DNA of 36,810 bases from Bacteroidota bacterium. GTDB taxonomy: Bacteria; Bacteroidota; Bacteroidia; Bacteroidales; CAIWKO01. Under the pieces are notes generated by a model that saw nothing but the letters and a program-made list of their open reading frames with translations, made no database searches and was not told the origin of the DNA. This document shows, piece after piece, positions 15,444 through 25,800 of this stretch. Where the stretch lies: positions 1 through 36,810 of the forward strand of contig JBAXND010000043.1 in NCBI GenBank assembly GCA_037133915.1, given 5' to 3'. The stretch's first letter is position 1. Each line of letters starts with the position of its first letter. The position numbers and the translations under genes are program-made.

Positions 15444-16047
15444 TAAAGTTTTTATTAAACACCAACCTGTACATTTCATTAATCCCGAACAAGCCCAACT
15501 GACGGGAAGTTCAGAGATTCTTGTGCATGAACCTACCCTTGAAAAAATTCGGTTTTACGTGGAAAAAATTGAACAGCACGAGTTAACAGGCAATATTAAT
15601 TTTGTTAGCTCTCAGCCTGAAAAACTATTTGAAAATTTCTGTTCACTCTATAAATTAATAGAAGCTGCCGGAGGAATAATAAAAAATACTGAGGGACAAC
15701 TATTATTTATTTTCAGACTCGGCACCTGGGATTTGCCCAAAGGGAAAGCAAATGAGGGTGAAGACGCTCGCGAAACGGCACTGAGAGAGGTTGAAGAAGA
15801 AACAGGGGTGCAAAATGCCGAGATTACAGTTGAGCTGCCATCCACCTATCATACATATTCAATCAGCGGCAAAAGGATTCTTAAGAAAACACGATGGTTT
15901 GAAATGAAATGCCCTGAACAGCAAAACCTCATCCCACAAATAGAAGAAGATATTACCGGACTGAAATGGTTTTCACCGAATCAAATTCAGGAAGTTCTCG
16001 ACAACACCTACCCTTCTTTAATTCCACTTCTCAGGTCGGTTATTTAA
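15439..16047 (+). CDS. NUDIX hydrolase
   Basis: A 202-residue cytoplasmic NUDIX hydrolase that would cleave a nucleoside diphosphate linked to another group; the substrate is unknown. The complete NUDIX box (G-x5-E-x7-RE-hydrophobic-x-EE-x-G-hydrophobic) spans residues 102-124, including RETALREVEEETGV. The preceding TWDLPKGK is also typical. The first 75 or so residues form an extra domain (MYKVFIKHQPVHF then HEPTLEKIRFYVEKI) seen with NUDIX domains in this phylum. I start it at ATG 15439; ATG 15430, three codons earlier, is equally in frame but overlaps the pyrE start codon. No good plus-strand -7 box is seen upstream, only TAATTTTC at 15422. Confidence 0.9.
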   Translation: MYKVFIKHQPVHFINPEQAQLTGSSEILVHEPTLEKIRFYVEKIEQHELTGNINFVSSQPEKLFENFCSLYKLIEAAGGIIKNTEGQLLFIFRLGTWDLPKGKANEGEDARETALREVEEETGVQNAEITVELPSTYHTYSISGKRILKKTRWFEMKCPEQQNLIPQIEEDITGLKWFSPNQIQEVLDNTYPSLIPLLRSVI

Positions 16048-16220
16048 AGAAATCAGTAAAAATCCTCATATCCAGCAATTTATTATTTAAAGTTTCCGAA
16101 TCGGGCTCATTCATATATTATCTTACCGCATAATGCAACTAAATAACGACTTTTTACGTATGAAATGATATTTTTAACACATGAACGCTTCAAAAATGTT
16201 GAAAAATAACCTCAAATTAA
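16048..16220. other. intergenic, nothing recognised
   Basis: AT-rich spacer after the NUDIX gene. I see no coding frame, no strong terminator hairpin and no repeat. It is the upstream part of a 322-bp gap whose downstream part holds the promoter and leader of the following secreted-protein gene. Confidence 0.4.
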
Positions 16221-16252
16221 TTTGGAAACAGCACATAAAAACCGTAATTTTG
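16221..16252 (+). promoter_or_regulatory. full Bacteroidota promoter (TTTG-N20-TAATTTTG)
   Basis: A -33 TTTG at 16221-16224 is followed after 20 bp by TAATTTTG at 16245-16252. Both elements and the spacing match the Bacteroidota primary-sigma consensus. The start would be near 16257, giving a 5' leader of about 113 nt before the ATG at 16370. No riboswitch-like motif is recognised in that leader. Confidence 0.55.
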
Positions 16253-16369
16253 TAAAATGGGTTTGATATAACCTAAAATTTTTCATAATATAGCAGGTTG
16301 ATTAGTCCATAAAAATTATTGTTTGAAAGCTAAATAGTTTACTGCATATACACACTGATATCTTGTTCC

Positions 16370-19348
16370 ATGAAGAAACTCGTCCTACTCTTAACCATGT
16401 TTCTATTTTGCGGATGCCTGACTTTTGCAGGCGTTGGTGCGACAAATGGTCCAACTTATCCGGGCATTGCCAGCAACGGGCGAAATAGCGCTATAAGCAT
16501 GCTGAAGAATTCAGGTCCTACCGATTATATACGGCTGAAAATACACGATGGCTCGCTGACTGATGAAATTATTATTCGTTATCTTCCGCTTGCAACAGAC
16601 TTGTTCGACAGTTATTATGATGCATTTAAAATTCTAAGTCTGGGCACACAATTCTGGTCCAGCACTTACGCCGATACATCGATTTATTATTCCATCAACG
16701 CATTGAGCAGTGTAAGCACTACTCCAAATATTCCGGTATATTTCAGAGCAGGCGCTGCAGGTACATTTTCTATCTCTGCACATGAATTCAGAAGTTTTCC
16801 GCCAACTATAAATATTTCTCTTGAAGACCTTCAAACGCAAACAACCAAAGATATTCGCGTTGACAGCGTTTATTCCTTTACGGGAAGTCCTGCCGACAAC
16901 CCGTATCGCTTCATACTTCATTTCTCACAATGTACAGCCACACCGGTTTCTGTTTCCATTGATCAGGGAACAACACTAAGCGTGTGTGCCGGAGCAAACG
17001 TTGGTCTTACCACAACAGGCGTCGGAGGCGGACTTTCACCGGCTTATCAATGGTACGTTAATGGAAATCCGGTTGGAGGAAACAGCTATTCATTCAGCAG
17101 CACAACACTGCATAATGGCGACCATATTTATTGTAAATTCACCTCTTCAGCTGTTTGTGCCGGAAATAATCCCGCCTATTCGGATACGATGGTGGTGACT
17201 GTAAATCCTCTTCCTGCATATCCGCTTAGCATAAGCATGAATCAGGGAACAGCATTGAGCATTTGTGCCGGAACGCCCGTTACACTTAACACAACTGAAA
17301 CCGGCGGTGGCAATTCACCAACGTACCAATGGTATGTCAATGGTACTCCTGCAGGAACAGGGACCAATTCTATTACATTAAATAATGTAGTGAACGGCGA
17401 TCATGTCTGGTGCCGCATTACAACTTCTGAAATTTGTGCTCAGATAACCCAGGCAAATTCTGATACGACTGTTGTTACCGTTAACCCTATCCCACCGGCA
17501 CCGGTTTCAATCAGCATCAATCAGGGCAATTCGATAAGCCTTTGTGCAGGCACACCCTTAGCATTATCCACAACAAACATTGGAGGTGGCAGCACTCCCA
17601 GTTATCAATGGTACCTCAATGGTGCAGCTGCGGGTAATAATAGCTCATACAGCAATAACACACCTCAAAACGGTGATATGATTTATTGCAGGATAACATC
17701 ATCAGTTGCTTGCGCGATAAACAATCCGGCCTATTCAGATACAATGATTGTAACGGTGAACCCGATTCCGACCACTCCTCTTAGTGTAAGTATTAATCAG
17801 GGCACTTCGCTTTCAATCTGTCATGGAGCCATTATTACGTTTACAACATCGGAAACAGGCGGTGGAAGCACTCCTTTTTACGAATGGTATTATAATGGCG
17901 TTGCTCAGGGCAACAACAGCAGCTCTCTTACGCTGAACAATTTGGTAGACGGAGATAAAATAGTTTGCCGCATCACAACATCTGAAATTTGTGCACTGAT
18001 TACACAAGCCACATCAGACACAATGACTGTAACCGTTAATCCTTTGCCGGCAGTTCCGGTTTCAATAAGCATTGACCAGGGAACAGCTCTCTCAGTATGT
18101 GCAGGAACATCAGTTGCTCTGACAACAACCGGCAACGGCGGAGGAAGCAACCCCGGCTACCAGTGGTTTTTAAACGGGACGCTGGTTAGTACGGCCGATA
18201 GCTATATCAACAATACTCCTCAGAACGGCGACCTGGTATATTGCGTTCTCACATCATCCGATCCCTGCGCTTTCAACAATCCTGCTTATTCGGACACCAT
18301 GCTTGTAACAGTGAACCCAATACCTGTTTCGCCGGTTACGGTAAACATTGTTCAGGGAACTTCACTTACGGTATGTTCGGGATTAGACGTGTCTTTCACC
18401 ACGAACCAATCAGGAGGCGGAAGCACTCCTTCGTACCAGTGGTATTTGAATGGCGCCATTACAGGATCAAACAATGATTCGCTGACGCTGAATACACTTG
18501 TTGACGGCGATAAAATAGTTTGCCGTATCACAACATCCGATGTGTGTGCATTGATAACACAGGCATATTCAGATACTACAGCAGTAACTGTTCTGCCCAT
18601 GTTTCCGGTACCCGTTTCAGTAGCAATTAATCAGGGAACCACACTCAGCATGTGCGAAGGAAGTGTTGAAACCATAACGGCTACAGGGCTTGGAGAAGGA
18701 AGCAATCCGGTATATGAATGGTATCTTAATGGCAATATTACAGGCAACAACAGTAATACGTTCGTGACAGGCAGTCTGCAAAATGGCGATGTCATTATTT
18801 GCAAGCTCACATCATCTGAAGTGTGTATTAATAATAACCCGGCATTTTCTGACACATTGAATATCATTGCAACACCGCTGCCACCAACGCCTGTAGTATC
18901 GCAGTTTGGCAACGATCTGGTTTCAGATGCGCTTACGGGCAATCAGTGGTATGATGCAAATGGACCTTTAATCGGAGCTACCGACCAGGTATTCACGCCT
19001 CTTGTGGCCGGTTATTATTATGTAATTGTAACCCATCAGGGATGCAGTTCCGCACCATCAAACGTTATTGATGTGGTAGTCGGTATTTCTGAAAACAGCA
19101 CCGGCATGTTGCTTGAACTTCTTCCCAATCCGAATAACGGCGAGTTTGTAATATTCACTCCAAAAACCATCAACAAAGAAGTGATGCTGGAGATATTCAA
19201 TGCTACCGGCGAAAGAGTACTCAGTAAAAAATTAAGCGGCTTATCCGGTTATAGTGTGAATATGCCCGAACTCAATGTGGGAGTTTACTATCTGAATGTG
19301 ACAACTGCTGATGAAAAAACGGTTATGAAATTTGTAGTGAACCGTTAA
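16370..19348 (+). CDS. secreted repeat protein with T9SS type A sorting domain
   Basis: A 992-residue extracellular protein. A signal peptide (MKKLVLLLTMFLF, ending about residue 24) is followed by a beta-rich domain, residues about 48-188 (TDYIRLKIHDGSLTDEIIIR to RFILHFSQC). Seven immunoglobulin-like repeats of 92-93 residues follow (about 192-840). Each opens with P-x-S-x-x-I-x-Q-G-T-x-L-S-x-C-x-G and contains a YxWYxNG strand and three cysteines. The repeats alternate between a form with NNPAYSDT and a form with ITQAxSDT. A shorter domain (GNQWYDANGPLIGATDQVF) precedes the C-terminal sorting domain (about 912-992) with ELLPNPNNGEF and a final KFVVNR. Such domains direct export by the type IX system and surface anchoring or release. 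No enzymatic motif is visible; adhesion or matrix formation is inferred. The first domain and the C-terminal part have close relatives in the giant protein downstream. Confidence 0.88.
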   Translation: MKKLVLLLTMFLFCGCLTFAGVGATNGPTYPGIASNGRNSAISMLKNSGPTDYIRLKIHDGSLTDEIIIRYLPLATDLFDSYYDAFKILSLGTQFWSSTYADTSIYYSINALSSVSTTPNIPVYFRAGAAGTFSISAHEFRSFPPTINISLEDLQTQTTKDIRVDSVYSFTGSPADNPYRFILHFSQCTATPVSVSIDQGTTLSVCAGANVGLTTTGVGGGLSPAYQWYVNGNPVGGNSYSFSSTTLHNGDHIYCKFTSSAVCAGNNPAYSDTMVVTVNPLPAYPLSISMNQGTALSICAGTPVTLNTTETGGGNSPTYQWYVNGTPAGTGTNSITLNNVVNGDHVWCRITTSEICAQITQANSDTTVVTVNPIPPAPVSISINQGNSISLCAGTPLALSTTNIGGGSTPSYQWYLNGAAAGNNSSYSNNTPQNGDMIYCRITSSVACAINNPAYSDTMIVTVNPIPTTPLSVSINQGTSLSICHGAIITFTTSETGGGSTPFYEWYYNGVAQGNNSSSLTLNNLVDGDKIVCRITTSEICALITQATSDTMTVTVNPLPAVPVSISIDQGTALSVCAGTSVALTTTGNGGGSNPGYQWFLNGTLVSTADSYINNTPQNGDLVYCVLTSSDPCAFNNPAYSDTMLVTVNPIPVSPVTVNIVQGTSLTVCSGLDVSFTTNQSGGGSTPSYQWYLNGAITGSNNDSLTLNTLVDGDKIVCRITTSDVCALITQAYSDTTAVTVLPMFPVPVSVAINQGTTLSMCEGSVETITATGLGEGSNPVYEWYLNGNITGNNSNTFVTGSLQNGDVIICKLTSSEVCINNNPAFSDTLNIIATPLPPTPVVSQFGNDLVSDALTGNQWYDANGPLIGATDQVFTPLVAGYYYVIVTHQGCSSAPSNVIDVVVGISENSTGMLLELLPNPNNGEFVIFTPKTINKEVMLEIFNATGERVLSKKLSGLSGYSVNMPELNVGVYYLNVTTADEKTVMKFVVNR
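16943..18889 (+). repeat. seven tandem in-gene repeats of about 278 bp
   Basis: Repeat starts are at 16943, 17222, 17501, 17777, 18056, 18332 and 18611, giving periods of 279, 279, 276, 279, 276 and 279 bp, all multiples of three. Odd units encode NNPA(Y/F)SDT and even units encode ITQAxSDT, so the true unit is a pair of about 555 bp. Wobble positions differ widely between copies, so the duplications are not recent. Confidence 0.85.
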
Positions 19349-19396
19349 TTTATAAATGCCGAAAGAATAAAAGAACCAATTTCTGTTTATATAGTG

Positions 19397-19426
19397 AGGC
19401 TGTCTTAAAATAGGGCAGCCTTTTTC
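19397..19426 (+). terminator. intrinsic terminator after the 992-residue protein gene
   Basis: AGGCTGTC (19397-19404) pairs with GGCAGCCT (allowing one T-G pair) over a short A-rich loop. The stem is followed at once by TTTTTCTTT. This is a classical intrinsic terminator, 49 bp after the stop codon. It separates this gene from the giant gene. Confidence 0.75.
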
Positions 19427-19442
19427 TTTATATGTGTTGAAA

Positions 19443-19598
19443 ATTAGAATTTATGCACTTTTTGACATGTATAACCCTTATTTTCAGACATCTGCAAATC
19501 GCCCTTCGCTTACAATACACAAAATACTGATTTTGTGTACTATAACACGCTACGCTCATCAATTTTCACATTAACAAAAATTTAATTCAAATTCTAAT
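19443..19598. repeat. long imperfect inverted repeat, MITE-like
   Basis: The ends are a perfect 10-bp inverted repeat: ATTAGAATTT (19443-19452) and AAATTCTAAT (19589-19598). The centre is a perfect 10-bp hairpin, TACACAAAAT (19516-19525), loop ACTG, ATTTTGTGTA (19530-19539). The arms in between are recognisably similar when one is reverse-complemented: both have TTTTTG with an xATGT motif, then a CGCTT/GCGT segment, then TACACAAAAT. The arms differ in length by about 14 nt. No coding frame lies inside. This suits a decayed miniature inverted-repeat element or a long RNA hairpin. No clear target-site duplication is visible beyond AA on both sides. Confidence 0.4.
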
Positions 19599-19684
19599 AA
19601 GTGGGCAGTTGTTTCAGTATGAATATTTTGCGTGTCTGTCTTAGATATAGACAATGTGAAAAATAGACATATTGCAGAAAATCA

Positions 19685-19716
19685 TTTGGTGGAACACAAA
19701 TACTTCAATATATTTG
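19685..19716 (+). promoter_or_regulatory. full Bacteroidota promoter (TTTG-N20-TATATTTG) for the giant gene
   Basis: TTTG at 19685-19688 and TATATTTG at 19709-19716 are separated by 20 bp, matching the Bacteroidota consensus in both elements and spacing. The start would be near 19721, leaving a leader of about 128 nt, AT-rich and without recognised motifs. The layout is the same as for the upstream secreted-protein gene at 16221. Confidence 0.55.
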
Positions 19717-19848
19717 TAGTACTCTTAAAATCTTACATTAAATACAGACTTATACTTGCTTTAAAACATTATAGTACAGACGATTAATATCAAATTTTAT
19801 TACAAAATAATTATTAAAAAATCCAATAATAATCTAATAATTTGTTTT

Positions 19849-22800
19849 ATGAGAAAATTATTACTCCTCATTGCGGCATTCATGCTAAGCGTTAGCGTAA
19901 ACGGACAAACCGCAGGCAGCTACTCCTTTTCTTACTCAAGTGGTACCTACACTCCTATTACAGGGGGCACCCAATTGGTTGCTTCCGGTCAGGACGAATT
20001 AGTATCGGGTTTGACAGCAATCGGTTTTAACTTTGTTTATTGTGGTGTTACATACACGAATTTCAAAGCGAGCTCGAATGGATTTGTATATTTAGGTGGA
20101 GCGCAAACAGCCACTTTATCCACCAATGACCTTGCAAGCCAATCGAATTTACTGGTGTTAGCACCTTTTTGGGATGATCTGGCAACAGATGCCACTGGTA
20201 ATATTTCGTATTACCTTTCAACTGGTTCTCCCCGAGTTCTAACCATAGAATTCAAAAATATTAAATGGTACTACAGCGTATCGAATTTAGTGAATTTTCA
20301 GGTAAAATTATATGAAAGCACAAATGTCGTAGAGTTCGTATACGGGTCTATGGCTAATGCACCCGGAGGTTCAGCAAGCGCGTCTATTGGGATTACTGAT
20401 GCGGTGGGTGGAACAAATCATTTTGTAAGCGTCACACCTGCAACAACGCCTACTTCCTCCACAACTGTGGCATTTAATTCAATAGTTTCGTCACATATCG
20501 CATATCTTCCAAGTGGGATGACTTACACATTTACCCCTCCGGTCTCTCTTTGCGGAACAAAAACTATCAAATCCACCGGCGGTGATTACGCCAATTTTAC
20601 TGCTGCGATAAATGATCTTAATTTGAAAGGTGTGTGCAGCACGGGTGTTACCTTCCTCGTAGATCCCGGTTTCACAGTAACTGAAATCTGCCCTGCAATT
20701 ACAACATCGGGTACTGCAACCGGTCCCATTATTTTCAAGAAGAACGGTTCGGGTATTAACCCAAAGATAACTGCAGTGAATCCCGGTGTAGGTTCAACAG
20801 ATGCGATTGTGACAATTAAAGGCGCAGACTATATCACATTTGATGGCATTGACCTTGCAGAAAATGCTTTGAATACAACCGCTACGACCGAGATGGAGTT
20901 CGGATACTATATAATTAATGCATCGGCTACTGACGGAGCGCAATACAATACTATTAAGAATTGTACGATTACATTATCCAGAGTAAATACCAGTGCAACC
21001 GTTGGACCCATTTGCCAGAATGTGGCCACAACACCTACGGCAAGTACAGGAGCAAATTCATACAACAAATACTTGAATTTTGTGATTGGCAAATCGCCTC
21101 AGGGTATTACACTGATTGGTAATTCATCCTTTCCGGATGATGGTTGTGAAGTGGGTGCGTTAGCCGGAAAATCCTATATTGGTATTGGAACTACTGACAG
21201 TATTGCTAACACAGCCTCCTATGATGCATGGGGAATAAAGGCAACCAGCGAGAAGAATTTTAAAATCTACAATACTGAGGTTAGAAATGTATCAAGTAAG
21301 GGTACTACTAACAATGTGGATGGTATATATATCAGTAATTCCGGCTCGGGAACCACTTCTGTCGGAACCATTGAAATTTATAATAACATTATTCATGACC
21401 TGACAAATTTTTCCGCTACCAGCGGTTCTGCTCACAGAGTAGCAGGTATGAGGGTTAATCTCACAGGAGCCACCGGCAGCATTTCTAAAGTCTACAACAA
21501 TTTTATTTATAATATTAACAATACTTCTCTTTATGCAACCGGAAGGCAGATTATTGGTATTTACATTCAGGACGGAGGCAATGGAAGTAATGCAGAACAT
21601 AACATCGCCTATAATACTGTTTCAATAGCGCCATCAAACCTTACTCCAAATAGCTCATGTTTTGAGATAGGAACAAGTTCAGGTCCGGTAATGAAGGTTC
21701 AGAACAACATCTTCTCAAACACAACGGCCGCTTCTACAGGGAAGCACTACTGCTGGGTCACAACTTCAACAACACTAATTGGCGCAACGGGTTCAATTTC
21801 TAATTATAATGATTTATGGGTAAGTGGCACTAATGGTTTTATTGGACTGGCGAGCTCAACGGATAAGGCATCGCTTGCAAACTGGCAGGGTTTGACTTCT
21901 GCACCTGATGCAGCTTCAAAAAACGTGGATCCAACCTTTATTAGTGCTACTGACCTGCATATCCAAACCAGTAATGCCACAATTAATGGATCAGCAACGC
22001 CGCTTACAGCCATCACTACTAAAGATATTGACGGCGACACCCGCAACGCTGCCACCCCCGATATTGGAGCCGATGAATATTTCCTTAACGGAACAGATCT
22101 GGCTATAACAGCTATTGACCGCGTTATTTGCTCAGGTTCCGTGCCTGTGCTCGCAACCATTTCCAACGGAGGAAATACAACGATAACGGCAGCAACAATA
22201 AACTGGACCGTAATGCCGGGCGGTGTACAAACACCCTATAACTGGTCGGGCACCCTTGCCCCCGGAAGCAGCGTGCAGGTCAGCCTAGGAAATTTCAATT
22301 TTTTAGCGGCCACATCCTACTCGATTACGGCTACTATTGCCAGTGTGACTCCTTCGCCGGATATCTATGCCGCTAATGATACTAAAACTGAAAGTGCAAT
22401 TTTTGCAAGGCTCAGTGGTACTTATACTGTTGGTACAGGCGGTAGCTACACAACTATCGGAGCTGTTGCCACGGCGCTTAATACCTATGGCGTTTGCGGT
22501 CCGGTATCATTCATGATAACGACCACTTATAGCGGAGGAGAGACCTTCCCTGTTACATTTAACGCTATCACAGGATCTTCATCAATCAATACGGTCACAA
22601 TTAAACCTGTTGCCGGGGCTTCACCAAGCATCTCCGGTTCTTATGGTGGTGCACTCATTGACCTTAATGGAGCTCAGAACATAATCATTGACGGTTCTAA
22701 TGCTGTAGGCGGGACCACAAAAGACCTCACAATATCCAACACAAGTACTTCAGGATACGCTGTTAAGTTTACCAACAATGGTTCATCAGACATGGTGAAG

Positions 22801-25800
22801 AACTGTTTGCTGAAAGGTGCAAATACAACATACGGACCGGTATATTTTTCAAGTACTACCACTACCGGTAACAATAACGATACTATCCGGAACTGCGATA
22901 TTACATATGCCGGATCAGGTTATCCATACACTGGTGTGTATTTTTCCGGCTCATCGGTAAGCCCTGGCGTTAACAATACTGTTGAAGACTGCAACATTAC
23001 AAATTTTTCGTATTCGGGTGTGCTCATTGGTGGTTACTATACCAGAACAACGATACGCAGATGTAGTATCTATGAGATCAATGCACAGACATCGACAACT
23101 CTCATTGGTATCAGTGCGGCCGGCTCATTGTCGGGTGCACGCAATGAGATCAGCCGCAATAAAATATACAACATTAATACTACCGGATCCACACCGAGTG
23201 TCTATGCGATCTACTTCCCCACAGCCAGTACCGATACGCTCAATATCATCAATAACTTTATTAGTCTGGACGCCGTTACTACAACAACCGGTGCTACATT
23301 GAGAGGTATATTTAACAACTCGAACTCTTCTGCCAGAATGAATGTGATATATAACTCCATCTATATTGGTGGTACCGGCAGCTCTTCGACTTCTTCATGT
23401 TTTTATCTTGGCGGCAGTTTCCCTTCTTTTGTTCGCAATAATATCTTTTACAATGCGCGTGTACCAAGCAGTGGCAGAAGTTATTGTATTTATGTTGGTA
23501 GTGGCACGCTCAGCTCTCTTACTTCAAATTACAACGACCTGATTGCTACTGACCCCATTAGTGGAACGGTTGGGTATAATGGCTCCGCCTATGTTGTTGA
23601 TCTTGTCTCATGGCAGGGTTCGGGAACAGCCAAGGATACCAACTCTGTTTCTGTGAACCCAAGCTTTACTGATGTTACTACAGCAAACCTTCATGCATCT
23701 GCCGGAGGTTTATATAGAAAAGCTTACTGGTATCCAACATATTCAAGCATAGATTATGACGGGGCAGCTCGTCCTGTAAATCCCACACAGCCTTGTATCG
23801 GTGCGGATGAGTTTGTTCCCGCAAATGATGATGCAGGTATCACAGCTATCAATCGCAGTTACTGTGCAGGCTCTCAGAGTGTGAGTGTTTCACTTAAAAA
23901 CTTTGGAATATCAAATCTTAATAGTGTCAAGATTGACTGGTCGGTAAATGGGATTCCACAGACGCCCCAGAATACCTGGAGCGGACCAGCCCTTACGCCG
24001 GGTTCTACTACAAGTGTTACACTAACTCCGAATTTCAATTTTGTAAGAGGCACAAATTATTCAATCACCGCCACTACCAGCCTTCCTAACGGCAATACAG
24101 ATGCAAATTCATCAAACGATTCTAAAACCGAGGCCGGAATCAGATCTCAATTATCCGGCACATACGCTGTTGGACCGGGCGGCGATTTCACTACCCTGCG
24201 AGCGGCCTGTGATTCTCTGAACCTGAATGGTGTGTGCGGACCCGTAAGTTTTATTCTCAACAGCAGCTATGCTGGCTCCTCAGAAACATATCCGATTACA
24301 ATTAATCAGGCTGCCGGAATGTCGGCTGTGAATACGCTCACTATTAAACCGGGAACAGGTGTTACGGCATCGCTCAGCGGAAGCTATGCGGGAGCCCTGA
24401 TAAAGCTGAATGGCGCCGATTATGTGACCATTGATGGTTCAAACGCGGTTGGCGGAAGCACACGTGATCTTACCATTTCGAATACAAGCGTGGCGACCGG
24501 TACAGCGGCAGTGTGGATGTCGAGCCTTGGAACAGCCGCAGGCGCAACGTATAATACCATAAAGAACTGTAATATTTCCGCAGGAACGATGGGTACTTCA
24601 AGTGTTCTGACCTATGGCGTGATATTATGCGGTTCAGCTATAACAACACCGACAAACGGTGATGATAATGATTATAATACAATTCAGAATAACATCATTG
24701 CGAATGCATATTACGGTATTTACGCGGGAGCTACTTCAGCTTCTGGAGCTGATAACAGACTCCGGATTTTGAATAATACCATAGGAAGCGCCACTACGAC
24801 AGCTTCTATCGGATTCACCGGAGTGTACCTTTCCTATGTCGATGGCGGAAGCCTTTCCGGTAATACAATTCTCAATGTACTTTATCCGTCAAATACGTGC
24901 TACGGTATAAATCTTAATACCGGGGTGATCAATTATTTTGTGGCAGCCAATAAAATTCACGATGTCATGTATACCGGAACTGGAGGCTATGGTGGTCGCG
25001 GTATATATCTGAACAGTGGCAATGCCACCAGTAATGACACCATCGTGAATAATATGATTTATACTATTGGTGGAGATGGATTTACCGGTTTCAGCAGTTC
25101 TTCTCCCGTTGGTATTTATCTTGACGGCTCTTCCGGTGCGATTAAGGTATGGTACAATTCGGTTTATATGAGTGGAACGCTGACGACTAATAGCGTTACT
25201 CTTACAGCGGCGATGCTTGTTTACAGCAGTAGTTTGACTGCGCTGGATATTAAAAATAATGTATTCAGGAATTCAATGAACAATGGTGCGAATGCCGGTG
25301 CAAAGAATTATGCTATATATTCAAGTGCTGCGAAGACTGCCTTTACAACAATTAATAACAATGACTATTATGTAAGCGGAACTCAGGGTATTTTAGGATA
25401 TCTGGCCGGTGATATTACTACCATCGCGGCATGGAGAACAGCAACGAGTCAGGATGTAGCTTCAGCCAACTCCGATCCACAGTTTGTTTCCACAACTGAT
25501 TTGCACGCCTCTGCCTATGCACTCAACGGTGGCGCAATTCCTATAACCGGAATTACTACCGACATTGAAGGCGATTTGCGTAATGTAACCTTGCCCGACA
25601 TTGGTGCAGATGAATTCACTCCACCCAACGATGATGCCGGAATAACAGCAATTGGTACTACCTATTGTGTCGGAAGCCAGACCGTGACTGCTACCATGAT
25701 GAATTTTGGTCTGGTTGACCTTTCCAATGATTCCATTTACTGGTCAGTAAATAGTGTGAATCAGCCTGCCATTAAATGGACAGGAACAGTTGCACCGGGC

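Noticed and set aside
16943..18889. Regular repeats resembling a CRISPR array
   Set aside because: The period is about 278 bp, always a multiple of three, within one open frame that encodes Ig-like repeats. There are no short palindromic repeats with unique spacers.
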